64,000 nucleotides of DNA from Neocallimastix lanati (nom. inval.) (Eukaryota > Neocallimastigomycota > Neocallimastigomycetes > Neocallimastigales > Neocallimastigaceae): assembly GCA_016946835.1 (NCBI GenBank), contig JACVTC010000204.1:95001-159000 (forward strand), in the 5' to 3' direction. This document shows, in pieces, positions 42,370 to 52,989 of the stretch (position 1 is its first letter; every line of letters starts with the position of its first letter). A program made the translations under genes and the position numbers. The notes under the pieces were generated by a model that was not told where the DNA came from, searched no databases, and saw nothing but the letters and a program-made list of their open reading frames with translations.

Positions 42370-43383
42370 ACTTAAATAGAAATAATAGTAAATAACATAG
42401 ATTTTTTTTAATTTTTTTTTTTATTTTATATTGATAAACAAGTAAGTCGTTAATCCTTTGATTAACCTATGGCGCTTGTTTGATATATATATATAAAAAA
42501 AAAAAAAAAAAAAAAATTTTTTTTAAATAAGTAAAATTAAGATTCTAAAAAAACCAAATCTTGTAAAATTATAACAAGGAGCGGATAGAGCTCATACACA
42601 GTGTATTTCCAGAAAACAACAAAATATCTATTATTCATAGTAGGTTATTGGATAATAGTTATTTTGGGAATTAATTGGAAAGTAGAAGAAGGTATTTGGT
42701 TACCGACCCGGTAATAATAGTTCAGCCTTCAACGTTTCAACACACGAAGGTGCGGGTACTTTCCAAGCACTGGCGAATAAGGAGCTTACGTCACCGAAGG
42801 CGTAAGATTGTTTTTTTTTTATATTTTTTTTTATTTTTCTTTGTGCTAGTTATAAGGCACTTTATTATATAAAGTATCAGACTTTGGCTAACTTCGCCAT
42901 TTAAATTTTTTTTTTATTTTTTTTTATTACTGATACTTTATTTGTTTAATAATTCCTGTAAAAGAATCTTAATTTACTTTGAAAATATTGTGTTTTTAGT
43001 TAATTTTTATTAGTTAATAAAAATATTATTGAATACTTTTAAAATTTTTTTTTATTCCGTACATAGATTATCGGATTAAGTTTATCCTACATAGTAATTG
43101 GGCTAGTGGGCTCTGAACTGCTATATTTTATATTGAATATAGTAATCGTGGCACACGCGTGGCATGACACCATTAGGTAAGCTGCACGTCAGACAGTGTG
43201 TACTATCAGATTGTACGACAATAAAGATTATTTTTTGTGTTTAATAATTATAATTAATTAATAATTTTATTAGCTATAACAATACAATATTTATCGTTTA
43301 AAAAGAAAAATTTTTGAAAGGTGAAAATAATAAATAAAACTTTGCTTCTAAATTTATTACTACAAATATACTAAATTACAAAA
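42370..43383 (+). other. Structured leader of element 1
   Basis: Untranslated region between the primer-binding site and the hairpin array, clearly richer in G/C than its surroundings. Hairpins seen: GTTAATC-CTTT-GATTAAC (42449-42466); an 8-bp stem with loop ACCGAA at 42785-42806; and a perfect 12-bp pairing of 42869-42880 with 42930-42941 (ATAAAGTATCAG with its complement). No long reading frame is present; a 65-codon frame at 42675-42872 looks incidental. Confidence 0.65.
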
Positions 43384-43617
43384 TTCAAGTGGTCGATAAA
43401 GATTTCGAGCTTGAAAAATATTCTATTAAGTTGTCGATAAAGATTTCGAACTTAAAATTATTCTATTAAGTTGTCGATAAAGATTTCGAACTTAAAAATT
43501 ATTCTATTGAGTTGTCGATAAAGATTTCGAACTTAAAAATTATTCTTAATAAAGTAGTCGAAAAGAACCTCGTGCTTTATAATTTCTACTAAGTTGTCGA
43601 TAAGGATTTCGAGCTTA
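43384..43617 (+). repeat. Six-copy tandem hairpin array upstream of gag
   Basis: Six units with a period of 39-43 nt. Each has a lower stem, a 3-nt/1-2-nt internal loop, a TCGA/TCGA upper stem and an 8-nt loop (usually TAAAGATT). Lower stems: TTCAAG/CTTGAA, TTAAG/CTTAA (twice), TTGAG/CTTAA (G-U), ATAAAG/CTTTAT, TAAG/CTTA. Unit 5 has a different loop (AAAGAACC) and a 3-bp upper stem, yet keeps pairing. Upper TCGA starts: 43393, 43434, 43474, 43515, 43558, 43597. The array ends ~175 nt before the gag ATG. It is probably a binding array for Gag, a host protein or packaging, but that is inference. Confidence 0.85.
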
Positions 43618-43791
43618 TATCTACTAAAGAAAGTAAATAAAATTATTATTTTCAAAAGTTACTAAAATATATTGTTTTAAAAATTGATTCGATATTAAAT
43701 TACCTATTAAATTATATTTTTAAAGTTGTATTTCCAAATTTATTCTTATTTAATCACCTCATTAATATACAACAAGAAATATTTAAACAAA

Positions 43792-44702
43792 ATGTCCAAG
43801 GAAACAACTTTGAGCTTTAAAGAATTGAAAAAAGAATTAAGAGATATTGTGAAACTTAGCAAGGACAATTTAGATATTAAGTCCTGGCTACTGAATTAAA
43901 ACTTTGGATCAAGATACAAGGTATTACAGATCCAGAAACAATATTTAATGCTTGTTTACTTACCAGCTCTGGTGAAGTACAACGCGTTATTGAAGATTTG
44001 GGAGAAGATAGTGATGATGAAAGTGATGATTCATCAGATGAAGAAGAAGAAGATGATGAAGAAGAAAATGTTGATGATGATATTAAATTTCCTTCTCTTG
44101 GAAAAATCATTTCAAGTCTTGAAAATTTTTACGGTATTAAAGAAGACCAAAATTTACTTCTTAAAGAACTTCGTGCAATGCGAATTAAAAGAAACGAAAA
44201 GATTAAAAACTTTAATGTAAGATATAGAACTTTGTACACTAAACTTGATAAAAAGAGAAGAAAGCGCATCGGTGTACTAGATTATATTGATTCTATTCAA
44301 AATAATTATGAAGCCTGGAAGAAATTATCCCTTAAAGATGATATAAGTATGGAGAAAGCTTTCAAAATTGCCGAGAAAGTAGATAGACTTTCTGTAAGGA
44401 ACAATAATATTAATACCTATAATGTTAATAATTCCCAGCATAATCAAAATAATCAAAACAGTACTACTTCAAGACTTTATCCTAAAAGAAGAAACGAAAC
44501 TTTCCAAACAAGTCAAACAAATAATAAACCGAAACCTCAAGATATTATAGAAGAATCAACCCAGAAAATGAGAAATTTATCCGTTAAAACTTGTTTCTTC
44601 TGTAAGGAAGAAGGTCATTACTCATACTATTGCCCTCAATTAAATAAGATTATGGAAAAAAATAAAAAAGAAATATATTCCAAAAAGTCTTTAAACTTCT
44701 AA
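43792..44702 (+). pseudogene. gag: Gag of element 1, one frameshift
   Basis: Capsid/nucleocapsid protein that would assemble the virus-like particle. The ATG at 43792 opens a frame that stops after 35 codons (TAA 43897-43899). The homologous text continues in the next frame from about 43893, beginning ELKLWIK. Comparison with element 2 shows a 1-nt loss near 43886-43892. The downstream frame has an Asp/Glu-rich tract (about 44000-44085), a conserved helical capsid-like part (FYGIKEDQN...; about 44130-44390), an Asn/Gln-rich linker and a CCHC zinc knuckle CFFCKEEGHYSYYC near 44590-44630. It ends at TAA 44700-44702, just after the slippery site. Confidence 0.9.
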
Positions 44703-44742
44703 ATGGGAGCAGAAGCACTCCCAATGACAAAACAATAGCTTC
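44690..44742 (+). promoter_or_regulatory. -1 frameshift signal gag/pol, element 1
   Basis: The slippery heptamer U UUA AAC (44690-44696) is in the correct phase relative to the gag frame. A 7-nt spacer contains the gag stop. Then comes stem 1, TGGGAG/CTCCCA (44704-44709 with 44718-44723). Its loop holds GAAGC (44712-44716), which can pair with GCTTC at 44738-44742 to give an H-type pseudoknot. The pol frame is open in the -1 phase from the heptamer onward. Element 2 has the same arrangement at equal spacing. Confidence 0.88.
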
Positions 44743-47700
44743 ATTAAATAATTTACAAAATAATACTTTTACTAAGAATACTCCAATTGATAATAATTCC
44801 TTTAATGAAGAATCTGAAGAATCTGATTTTAGTGACACAACTGAAAGTGAGGATGATATCATTATAAATGCTATAAAAAGAAAAATGAATGATAATAACA
44901 GCGAAAAAGAAGAAAATAATTCCAAGAAAGTACATAAAAGTTTAAAAGATAATCCACGTCCTTTCGCAACTCCTGCTTTAAGAAAGAAGAAAGAAAATGA
45001 GCTACATAATAAACCAAATAAAGTTTATAAAAATCAAATACTTCCTTCAATTTTAACTCAACCAAATATTAACAAAGAAAAACAAAAAGAAAAGGAATTA
45101 AGAAATATGACAAGAGTAAGAGAAAGTAAAGAAGAAAACAACAATTATTCATCAAAAGGAAAGGAAAAAGTTGAATCTGAAGATATACTTGTAATCGATA
45201 ATGAAATAGAAGATCTAGAAATGAATAAAGATAATCAACAAAATAAAACTAATACTTTGGAAAAATTAATTTCAACAAAAACTAAAGAAACTAATAATGG
45301 AAATACTCAGTTAGTAAAAAGGAATATCAAAATGATGAATAATAAAGAACCTTACAATATTATGGATGATTTAAATAATCTTAAATCCAGTATTACGATA
45401 GGTCAACTCTTGAATGCATGTCCGAAAATTCGTTCACAATTAACTCAAGGTTTAAAGTTAGAAAAATCAAAAATAATTGGAACTGTAGACAATATAATAG
45501 CACGAACTTTATTAGTAAATAACTATGATCATAGCTACATAAGTAAAAGTAATGAAGTAGCCGAAGAAGACTTAGCAATGGTTGATGCAAGTGTTGACGG
45601 AGTACTAGGAAAACTTTTAATTGATTCTTGTAGTAACCTAAGCATCGTTACTAAGCAGTATTTTGATAAATTACCTGGCGAATATGAAACAGTTGGAAAA
45701 AGTCGTGGAAGAATCCAACTAGCAACACAAGATGAAGAATACTCGGAAGGAATTATTGTTCGATTACCAGTAAAAATTAATAATTATGAATTTAATGCGG
45801 ACTTTAGAATTATTGAGAAAGAAGACTCTTTTTATGATATGTTAATAAACTTTAAAACTCAAATCGATCATTGTTTATTTATTCATCCGACCTTAAACAG
45901 TTTATGTAAACTTTTGTCAGAAAGTGAATACGAAGAAATAGCTAAAATAAATAATCAATATTATAATGAAGAAAGTATAATTTGCACTATTAGAAAAGTT
46001 AAAGAAACGAATAATGAAAAGGAAATTATAAAGGAATTAACTCCAATGGAATTTATTGAGAGTGATGAATTTTTAAGTACCTTAAATAAAGATTATAAAG
46101 AACAAATTATTAAAATTCTCAAAGAAATGATTGACATAGTTGCCACTTCAACAGAAGAACTAACTCCTTCTAAACTTTCACCACATAAGATCCGTTTAAA
46201 AGCAAATTCAAAGCCAGTAAAATTAAGAAGTTATAGGTTAACTAAATTAAAATCAGATATCTTAAAAGAAGAACTTACAAAACTTATTAAGAAAGGATTG
46301 ATAGAACCATCCTGTTCAGAATGGTCATCTCCAGTAGTACTTATTCTAAAACACAATGGAAAGTGGCGCTTGTGCATTGACTACCGAAAAGTCAATGATA
46401 TGACAGAAAAAGATTCTTATTCAGTTCCATATATAGATGAAATTTTTGATAGTCTCGGAGGAGCTAAAATATTTACAACTCTTGATTTATTTTCTGGTTT
46501 TCACCAAATCTTAAATGGATGAAGAAAGCGTTGAAGTAACCACTTTCACTACTAAGTTTGGAAATTATCAATTTAAGGTTATGCCTTTTGGACTTACTGG
46601 AGCTCCCTCAACCTTCCAAAGAGAAATGAATAAAATTTTATTTCCTTTTATTGGTGAATTTGTTTACGTATTTATTGATGATGTTTTGATCTATTCAAAA
46701 AGTATCGAAGAACATTTAATTCATATTAAACAAGTATTAGAAGTATTTAAAGAAAACAAGTTAAAAATTAATATTGAAAAGTGCCATTTTCTTCAAACTG
46801 AAGTTGATGTATTAGGTCACAAACTTACTACTAAAGGATTAAGCCCCATGGAAAGCAAAATAACAGCTATTAAGAAGTGGGAAGCCCCTTCATCACTGCA
46901 TGAATTAAGATCATTTCTAGGAGCAGTAGGATATTATCGTGACTTTATTCCTAAATATGCTCAAATTACCTCACCTTTATGTAAATTATTGAAAAAGAAT
47001 ACTAAATATGAATGGAATAAAGAACAACAAGAAAGCTTTGAACTCCTAAAAGAAAAATTAATCAATGCACCTATTCTAAAATTTCCGTCATTTGACAAAC
47101 CTTTTATCATTAGAACTGATGCTTCGTATAATGGAATTGGTGGAGTTCTTTTACAAAAAGAAGAAGAAACCGGTAAGGAGCACCCAATACATTTTATAAG
47201 TAGAAGTTTGAAGAAAGCTGAAAAGAATTATGGTATCACAGATTTGGAAGGAACAGCTTTATTCTACTGTATGACTAAATTTAAATCTTATATTGAAGGA
47301 AATCCATTACCTACAACTATTTACACAGATCATAAACCATTAGTTGGTTTATTTAAGAATAAAGAACCTTTGAATGCAAGGCAAACAAGATGGTGTCTAA
47401 CCGCTAGTATGCTTGGAATTAATATAAAATATGAATCAGGCAAAAAGAATGTGTTAGCTGATGCTCTTTCAAGAATGAAAAGTAAGGAAGAGAGAAAGAT
47501 ATTATTAACAAAAATTACTAATGGAAATAATGAAGAATTATTATCTAAAGTTATAAAGGAATTTATTAATGAAAAGTTTACTGTTATTGATGGTGAAGAT
47601 TACTTTATCGACAATGGAAATTATAGAAAATTAATAACGGACGAAAATGAAAGGTTTAAATTAATTTTAGAAGCTCATAATATTGGCCACGAAGGATATT

Positions 47701-48701
47701 ACAAAACATATCAAAGACTTAAGAAAAACTTTTATTGGAATCATATGATTAAAGATATCAAAAGAATTGTTAGTAATTGTGAAAAATGCCAATTAAATCG
47801 TCCTCAACCATATCCAGAACCAACCGAAAACCATCCAACTAAAGTGGAGGGTCCCTTTGTGCATTTAGGATTAGATATTATAGGACCGTTACCAAAAACA
47901 AGAAATAATAATCAATATATTATAGTAACTGTTGATTACTTTACCAAATGGGTTGAAGCCGAACCCACTGAAAACATAACTTCCTCTGATATAATTAAAT
48001 TTTTAATAAATGTTTTTGCAAGACATGGTGTGCCTCAAGTTATTACCACCGATAATGGAGCCCAATTCACCTCTGACATGACAAAAATCTTTCTTGACCT
48101 TTATGACGTTTATGTAAAATTCATAGCTACTTATCACCCTGAATCCAATGGTCTCACTGAAAATCGAAACAAAGAAATTGGAAAATTACTCCGTTTATTA
48201 GGAAGGAAAAATCAAGATTGGGATGAAGTTTTACCTTCTGCTTTATGGGCACTTCGAACTACCAAAAACACAGCTACTGGACATTCTAGTTTTGAATTAG
48301 TATATGGAAGAGAAGACCAACAGCCTTATGATATAGCCATAAGAACAATTGAAAATGCAGGTAAATCATATGATGAAATTTTAATGGAAAAATTTGTTCG
48401 TCATTATCAATGGACTAGAGAAGCATGCGAAAATGTGAAGAATGCTAACAAGTATTGGGCAACAAGACGAGAAGAACAAATAAGTATGAAAAAAGGAAAA
48501 GAATTAAAGGCTGGTGATCTTGTTCTTGTTAGAAACTTTAGCCGCACTAAGCTAGAACCATATTACAATGGACCATTTAAAATTTTAAAAATTCAATTCA
48601 ACACGGCAACCCTAATCGATCAGAAGACTGGAAAGCAACTCGATAGGAATGTTCACTTTAAAAATTTAGTAAAGTTTAACTCCGCTTACAGAGAAGCTTG
48701 A
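44690..48701 (+). pseudogene. pol: Pol of element 1 (PR-RT-RH-IN), one frameshift
   Basis: Polyprotein reached by -1 frameshifting; the first in-frame ATG is 44885. After a charged Lys/Glu/Asn-rich region comes retropepsin with LLIDSCSN (catalytic Asp codon 45623). The reverse transcriptase has the primer-grip region WRLCIDYRKVN and catalytic FIDD (46674-46682). RNase H has TDAS, DLEG and TDHKP. Integrase has an HHCC zinc finger (ends CEKCQ), DDE residues in GLDIIGP, TTDNGAQ and GLTENRN, and a C-terminal GPF module. The frame breaks at 46510-46516, where an extra A in TTAAATGGATG shifts the text inside RT, between LFSGFHQIL and DEESVE. Stop at 48699-48701. Confidence 0.93.
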
Positions 48702-48710
48702 GTCTTCGTC

Positions 48711-48719
48711 GGGGCATCT
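48711..48719 (+). other. Polypurine-tract position, element 1 (weak)
   Basis: GGGGCATCT directly before the 3' LTR aligns with the better tract GGAGGGGGCATCA of element 2. The purine run is short here, so it may be decayed. Confidence 0.5.
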
Positions 48720-49539
48720 TGATAAGAATGTACTAAATAATGCATTCTTAATTAAATCTACGATTTATTTCTAATACATTATATGTACATTATTATTTTG
48801 TACTTTAATAAATTTTTAAATCCAAAGATCAAAAATCAAATCAAAAATTATATTAAACTTTATATTTTTATATTAAATCTTATATTAATAGTAATATTTT
48901 TATATATTTAAAACTTATATTAGCAATATTAATAATAAATCTTATTTTTTTTTTATATTAATAATGAAAATTTATATTAATAATATTTTTATATATTGAT
49001 AATTAAAAATTTATATATTATATTTTAACTTTTATTATAAAATTTTATATCGAAATGTTTTATTTTATATTGAAAAATATTTTATTTTATTAAAAACCTT
49101 TATATTAGGATAGTATTTTTATTTCTATTTGAATATTTTAACAGATTGTAATAAAAATTATAGCCAATTAAATAAATTCTTATTAGTAATATTTTAGATA
49201 TTTTAAAAAAAAAAAAAAAAAAATGTTTTATTAATATTATAAATGTATTTTATTTATATTGTTATAATTAAATTTTATATAATTGATTATAAAATTCAAT
49301 TTAAATTTAATAGTTTTTATAAAAAAAAAAAAAAAAAAAAAATAAATAAAATGTAATTTAGTGGCAAGAACAACTTTTATGCTTTGAAAAAAGTATAAAT
49401 AGTTGTAAATTTTGCTACCAATTTTTAAAAATCATCAAATAAGATCAAATAAATTTAATAAAATAAATAAAATAATAAATAAATAAATAAAATTTGTGTT
49501 TCTTACTTTATTTTTATTTAATTCTCTAAAACCTTTACA
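48720..49539 (+). repeat. 3' LTR of element 1
   Basis: Starts TGATAAG and ends CTTTACA, 820 bp. It carries ~600 bp (about 48844-49437) absent from the 5' LTR. That segment holds a TATAAATA motif (49394-49401) inside an imperfect inverted repeat (about 49361-49423, GTGGCAA...TTTGCTAC), so it may be the real U3 promoter region. Whether it was inserted here or deleted from the 5' LTR cannot be decided; no clean duplication flanks it. Confidence 0.85.
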
Positions 49540-49544
49540 TTATT

Positions 49545-50637
49545 GATAAATAACAAAATTATTAAATTAAAATAAATAATAAAAAACAGATTCTGTCTAA
49601 CTTAACCCAAAAATTAATCCATTCTAAAAAAAAAATTAAATCCATATTTAAGAAAAATTAATTAAATAAAAATAATTAAAATAAAATAATAATAAATTAA
49701 TTAATCATTAATAATTTTAATTAAAAACTAAAATAAATTAATAAATAATATTTTTCTAAAACTCCAAATAAACAAAATAATAAACAAATTTAATAAATTA
49801 TAAATAACAAATAAACAAACTTATAAACATCGCAAAATTAAAATTAAATAGTTAAATAATTTTTTAAGTTACTTTTATTTAAAATAATGATTATTTTATT
49901 TATTTTATCACTCAACTTTTATAAACAAATTGTAATTAAAATAACATTTTAAAACTCATCTTTATTAATATTTTAATTGTAAATATTGTTTAATTTAATA
50001 ATAAATTATTCTTTATTTCTCTTTTATTAATTTTATTATTTTTAATGTAAATAGTTTAAAATCAAAGAAAAATATAAAAACATGTAAATATTTCTTATAA
50101 ATTATTCTTTATTATTAATTATTTAATAAATTATTATAAATATTTTATTAGTTTTAATAATCAAAAAGTATGATTATTAATTATTTAATAAATTATTATA
50201 GATATTTTATTAGTTTTTAATAATCAAATTTTTTTATGATTATTAATTATTTTGATAAATTATTATATATTTTATTAGTTATTAATAATCAATTTTATTA
50301 TTAAAATTTAAAATAAATTATTTTAAATAATAAATATTTCATTTTATTATTTTATTAGTTTTAACAATTATTTTATTAATTTAAACGAAATTAATTATTA
50401 AATAAATAAAGATTAATATTAAAATAAAAATAAATTTTTTTTAATAAAACATTTTTGTGTTTAATAATAAAACATATTTATTTTTTTTTTAAATTTCTTA
50501 AATCAATTTTATTCAGTATTTATCCTTTTATTCACTTCTACAAAATTTAATTTTTGTAGATTAAGAATATTAGGTATAAATCATTATGATAAATAACAAA
50601 ATTATTAAATTAAAATAAATAATAAAAAAACAAATTC
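49545..50637. repeat. Long direct repeat, copy A with short flanking duplicates
   Basis: 49586-50585 matches 51371-52300 nearly throughout. Copy A has one extra ~67-bp unit near 50100-50230 (TTATTAATTATTTAATAAAT repeats). It is bracketed by ~50-bp duplicates starting GATAAATAACAAAATTATTA at 49545 and 50588. It looks like LTR or satellite material. On the minus strand it starts TGATTTATACC and contains ...TTAGACA. No coding region. Confidence 0.75.
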
Positions 50638-51370
50638 TGTTAAGAAGTAAACAGATTGAATTTAACGAGGAATCAGGTTGATATATCTATATAATATAAC
50701 TATATAGATATAAGTAAATTACTAAAATAAAAGAGTTATAAAGTTAAATTTGTTAATTTAACACTTAATTAAAACTAATAATTGGTTTGATATGATAAAA
50801 ATTTTTATTTATTAATAAAAATATATAGTTATATTATAATAGGTTAACTATAACCTTACAAAGAACAAAAAGATAAATTTGAATTTTCTTTTTATACTTT
50901 GTAGGTTTGAGAATATTGATAATAATAATATAAAGTTGATAATAATAATATTTAGTATAAGAATATGTTTAATATAAATAAATTATATTTTTTAATCTAA
51001 TATATTAGCTAATATATATAATATAATATTAAATTTAAATATTTAATATAGTAATTAATAATTAATAATTAATTAAATCAATATAACATAAATTAATACA
51101 TTAACATTAATTTATGAATCAAGGATGACATGACCAAATGATTCATGTTGAATAAATATTTTATTTATTAATAATATTTAAGTTTAATATGATATCATTA
51201 GAATCAGTAGGCCTAAGCTGGTCCTAAGATGATCAAATAACTTATAATATTATAAAATAAATAAAATTTAAAGAATAATTAATGAATTATAAATTTTTAT
51301 TAATTATTTTGTTTTTAATAATTTTAATTGAAATTAATTGAAATTGAAATTTAATTCAGTTGTAATTTCA
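50638..51370 (-). repeat. LTR-like segment, inverted relative to element 3 LTR
   Basis: The minus-strand sequence begins TTTGTTGAAATTACAACTGA and later reads ATCTTAGGACC. The 5' LTR of element 3 reads TTTGTTGAAATTATAACTGA and ATCTTAGGACT at matching places on the plus strand. The middle is diverged. A 10-bp inverted repeat TATCTATATA/TATATAGATA lies near 50680-50710. No coding region. Confidence 0.55.
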
Positions 51371-52300
51371 ACAAATTCTGTCTAACTTAACCCAAAAATT
51401 AATCCATTCTAAAAAGAAATTAAATCCATATTTAAAAAAAATTAATTAAATAAAAATAATTAAAATAAAATAATAATAAATTAATTAATCATTAATAATT
51501 TTAATTAAAAACTAAAATAAATTAATAAATAATATTTTTCTAAAACTCCAAATAAACAAAATAATAAACAAATTTAATAAATTATAAATAACAAATAAAC
51601 AAACTTATAAACATCGCAAAATTAAAATTAAATAGTTAAATAATTTTTAAGTTACTTTTATTTAAAATAATGATTATTTTATTTATTTTATAACTCAACT
51701 TTTATAAACAAATTGTAATTAAAATAACATTTTAAAACTCATCTTTATTAACATTTTAATTGTAAATATTGTTTAATTTAATAATAAATTATTCTTTATT
51801 TCTCTTTTATTAATTTTATTATTTTTAATGTAAATAGTTTAAAATCAAAGAAAAATATAAAAACATGTAAATATTTCTTATAAATTATTCTTTATTATTA
51901 ATTATTTAATAAATTATTATAGATATTTTATTAGTTTTTAATAATCAATTTTTATGATTATTAATTATTTTGATGAATTATTATATATTTTTTTAGTTAT
52001 TAATAATCAATTTTATTATTAAAATTTAAAATAAATTAATTTAAATAATAAATATTTCATTTTATTATTTTATTAGTTTTAACAATTATTTTATTAATTT
52101 AAACAAAATTAATTATTAAATAAATAAAGATTAATATTAAAATAAAAATAAATTTTTTTAATAAAACATTTTTGTGTTTAATAATAAAACATATTTACTT
52201 TTTTTAAATTTCTTAAATCAATTTTATTCAGTATTTATCATTTTATTCACTTCTACAAAATTTAATTTTTGTAGATTAAGAATATTAGATATAAATCATT
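51371..52300. repeat. Long direct repeat, copy B
   Basis: Second copy of the 49586-50585 repeat. Both contain TCTGTCTAACTTAACCC at the left and TTTTTGTAGATTAAGAATAT at the right. Copy B lacks the extra ~67-bp unit and one flanking duplicate. Confidence 0.8.
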
Positions 52301-52985
52301 TAATGATACGGAACTAACTAATAATTCATATTATACTATTGGAAATTATAATTAAGTTTAATAACTTTATGTATTAAATATTTTAAACTATTTTTATAAT
52401 TCCAAAATTTTATTCTTAATTTAAAATAATTATATAAATTATCAAATTAAATTGATTAATGACTAATTATTAAAAAATTATTATTTAATTAAATTGATTA
52501 ATGACTAATTATTAAAAAAAATCATTATTTAATTAAATTGATTAATGACTAATTATTAAATAATTATTATCTTATATTAATTAAATTGTTTTATTATTAT
52601 ATTTAATTATTATTAATATTAAATTGTTTCAAGAATTATATTATCAAAAATATTACCAATAATTTTATTGTTAAATTTTTTAATTTTATCATTAATAATA
52701 TTTGTCATTAAAGATAATATTAATTATATTAGTATTAATATTTTTATTATTAAAATAACTTTTAAAAAATATTATTTAAAATCACATGTAATAATTACAC
52801 TAATAAGAATTAAAATAATTTAAATTATTATAAAAATTCATGTAGTAAAAAAGTATAAAAGAAAAAGAAAATACTTAATAAAAAATGAGGAGTTAAAAAA
52901 ATAAAAAAAACGGAAAGTGAAATTAAATTATTAACTAATATATTATTTTCATTTTTTTTTTGAAGTTTATTGTGTACCTGCACCA
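52301..52985. other. AT-rich spacer with short direct repeats
   Basis: Three tandem copies of a ~48-bp unit containing TTAAATTGATTAATGACTAA lie at about 52440-52560. The rest is A/T text up to the target site of element 2. No gene seen. Confidence 0.7.
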
Positions 52986-52989
52986 TTAA

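Larger units (their letters stand above)
41053..49539 (+). mobile_element. Ty3/gypsy LTR retrotransposon, element 1
   Basis: About 8.5 kb: interrupted 5' LTR, primer-binding site, ~1.4 kb structured leader with a hairpin array, gag, pol in the order protease-RT-RNase H-integrase, purine tract and interrupted 3' LTR. Integrase last in pol defines the Ty3/gypsy superfamily; there is no chromodomain and no env-like gene. gag and RT each have one frameshift, so the copy is not autonomous. It starts next to the tRNA-Ile gene. No matching target duplication could be seen, perhaps because both edges have drifted. It is related to element 2 along the whole of gag and pol. Confidence 0.93.

Noticed and set aside
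42675-42872. 65-codon basic frame in the element 1 leader
   Set aside because: It overlaps leader hairpins, ends in a poly(T)-encoded hydrophobic run and has no counterpart in element 2.
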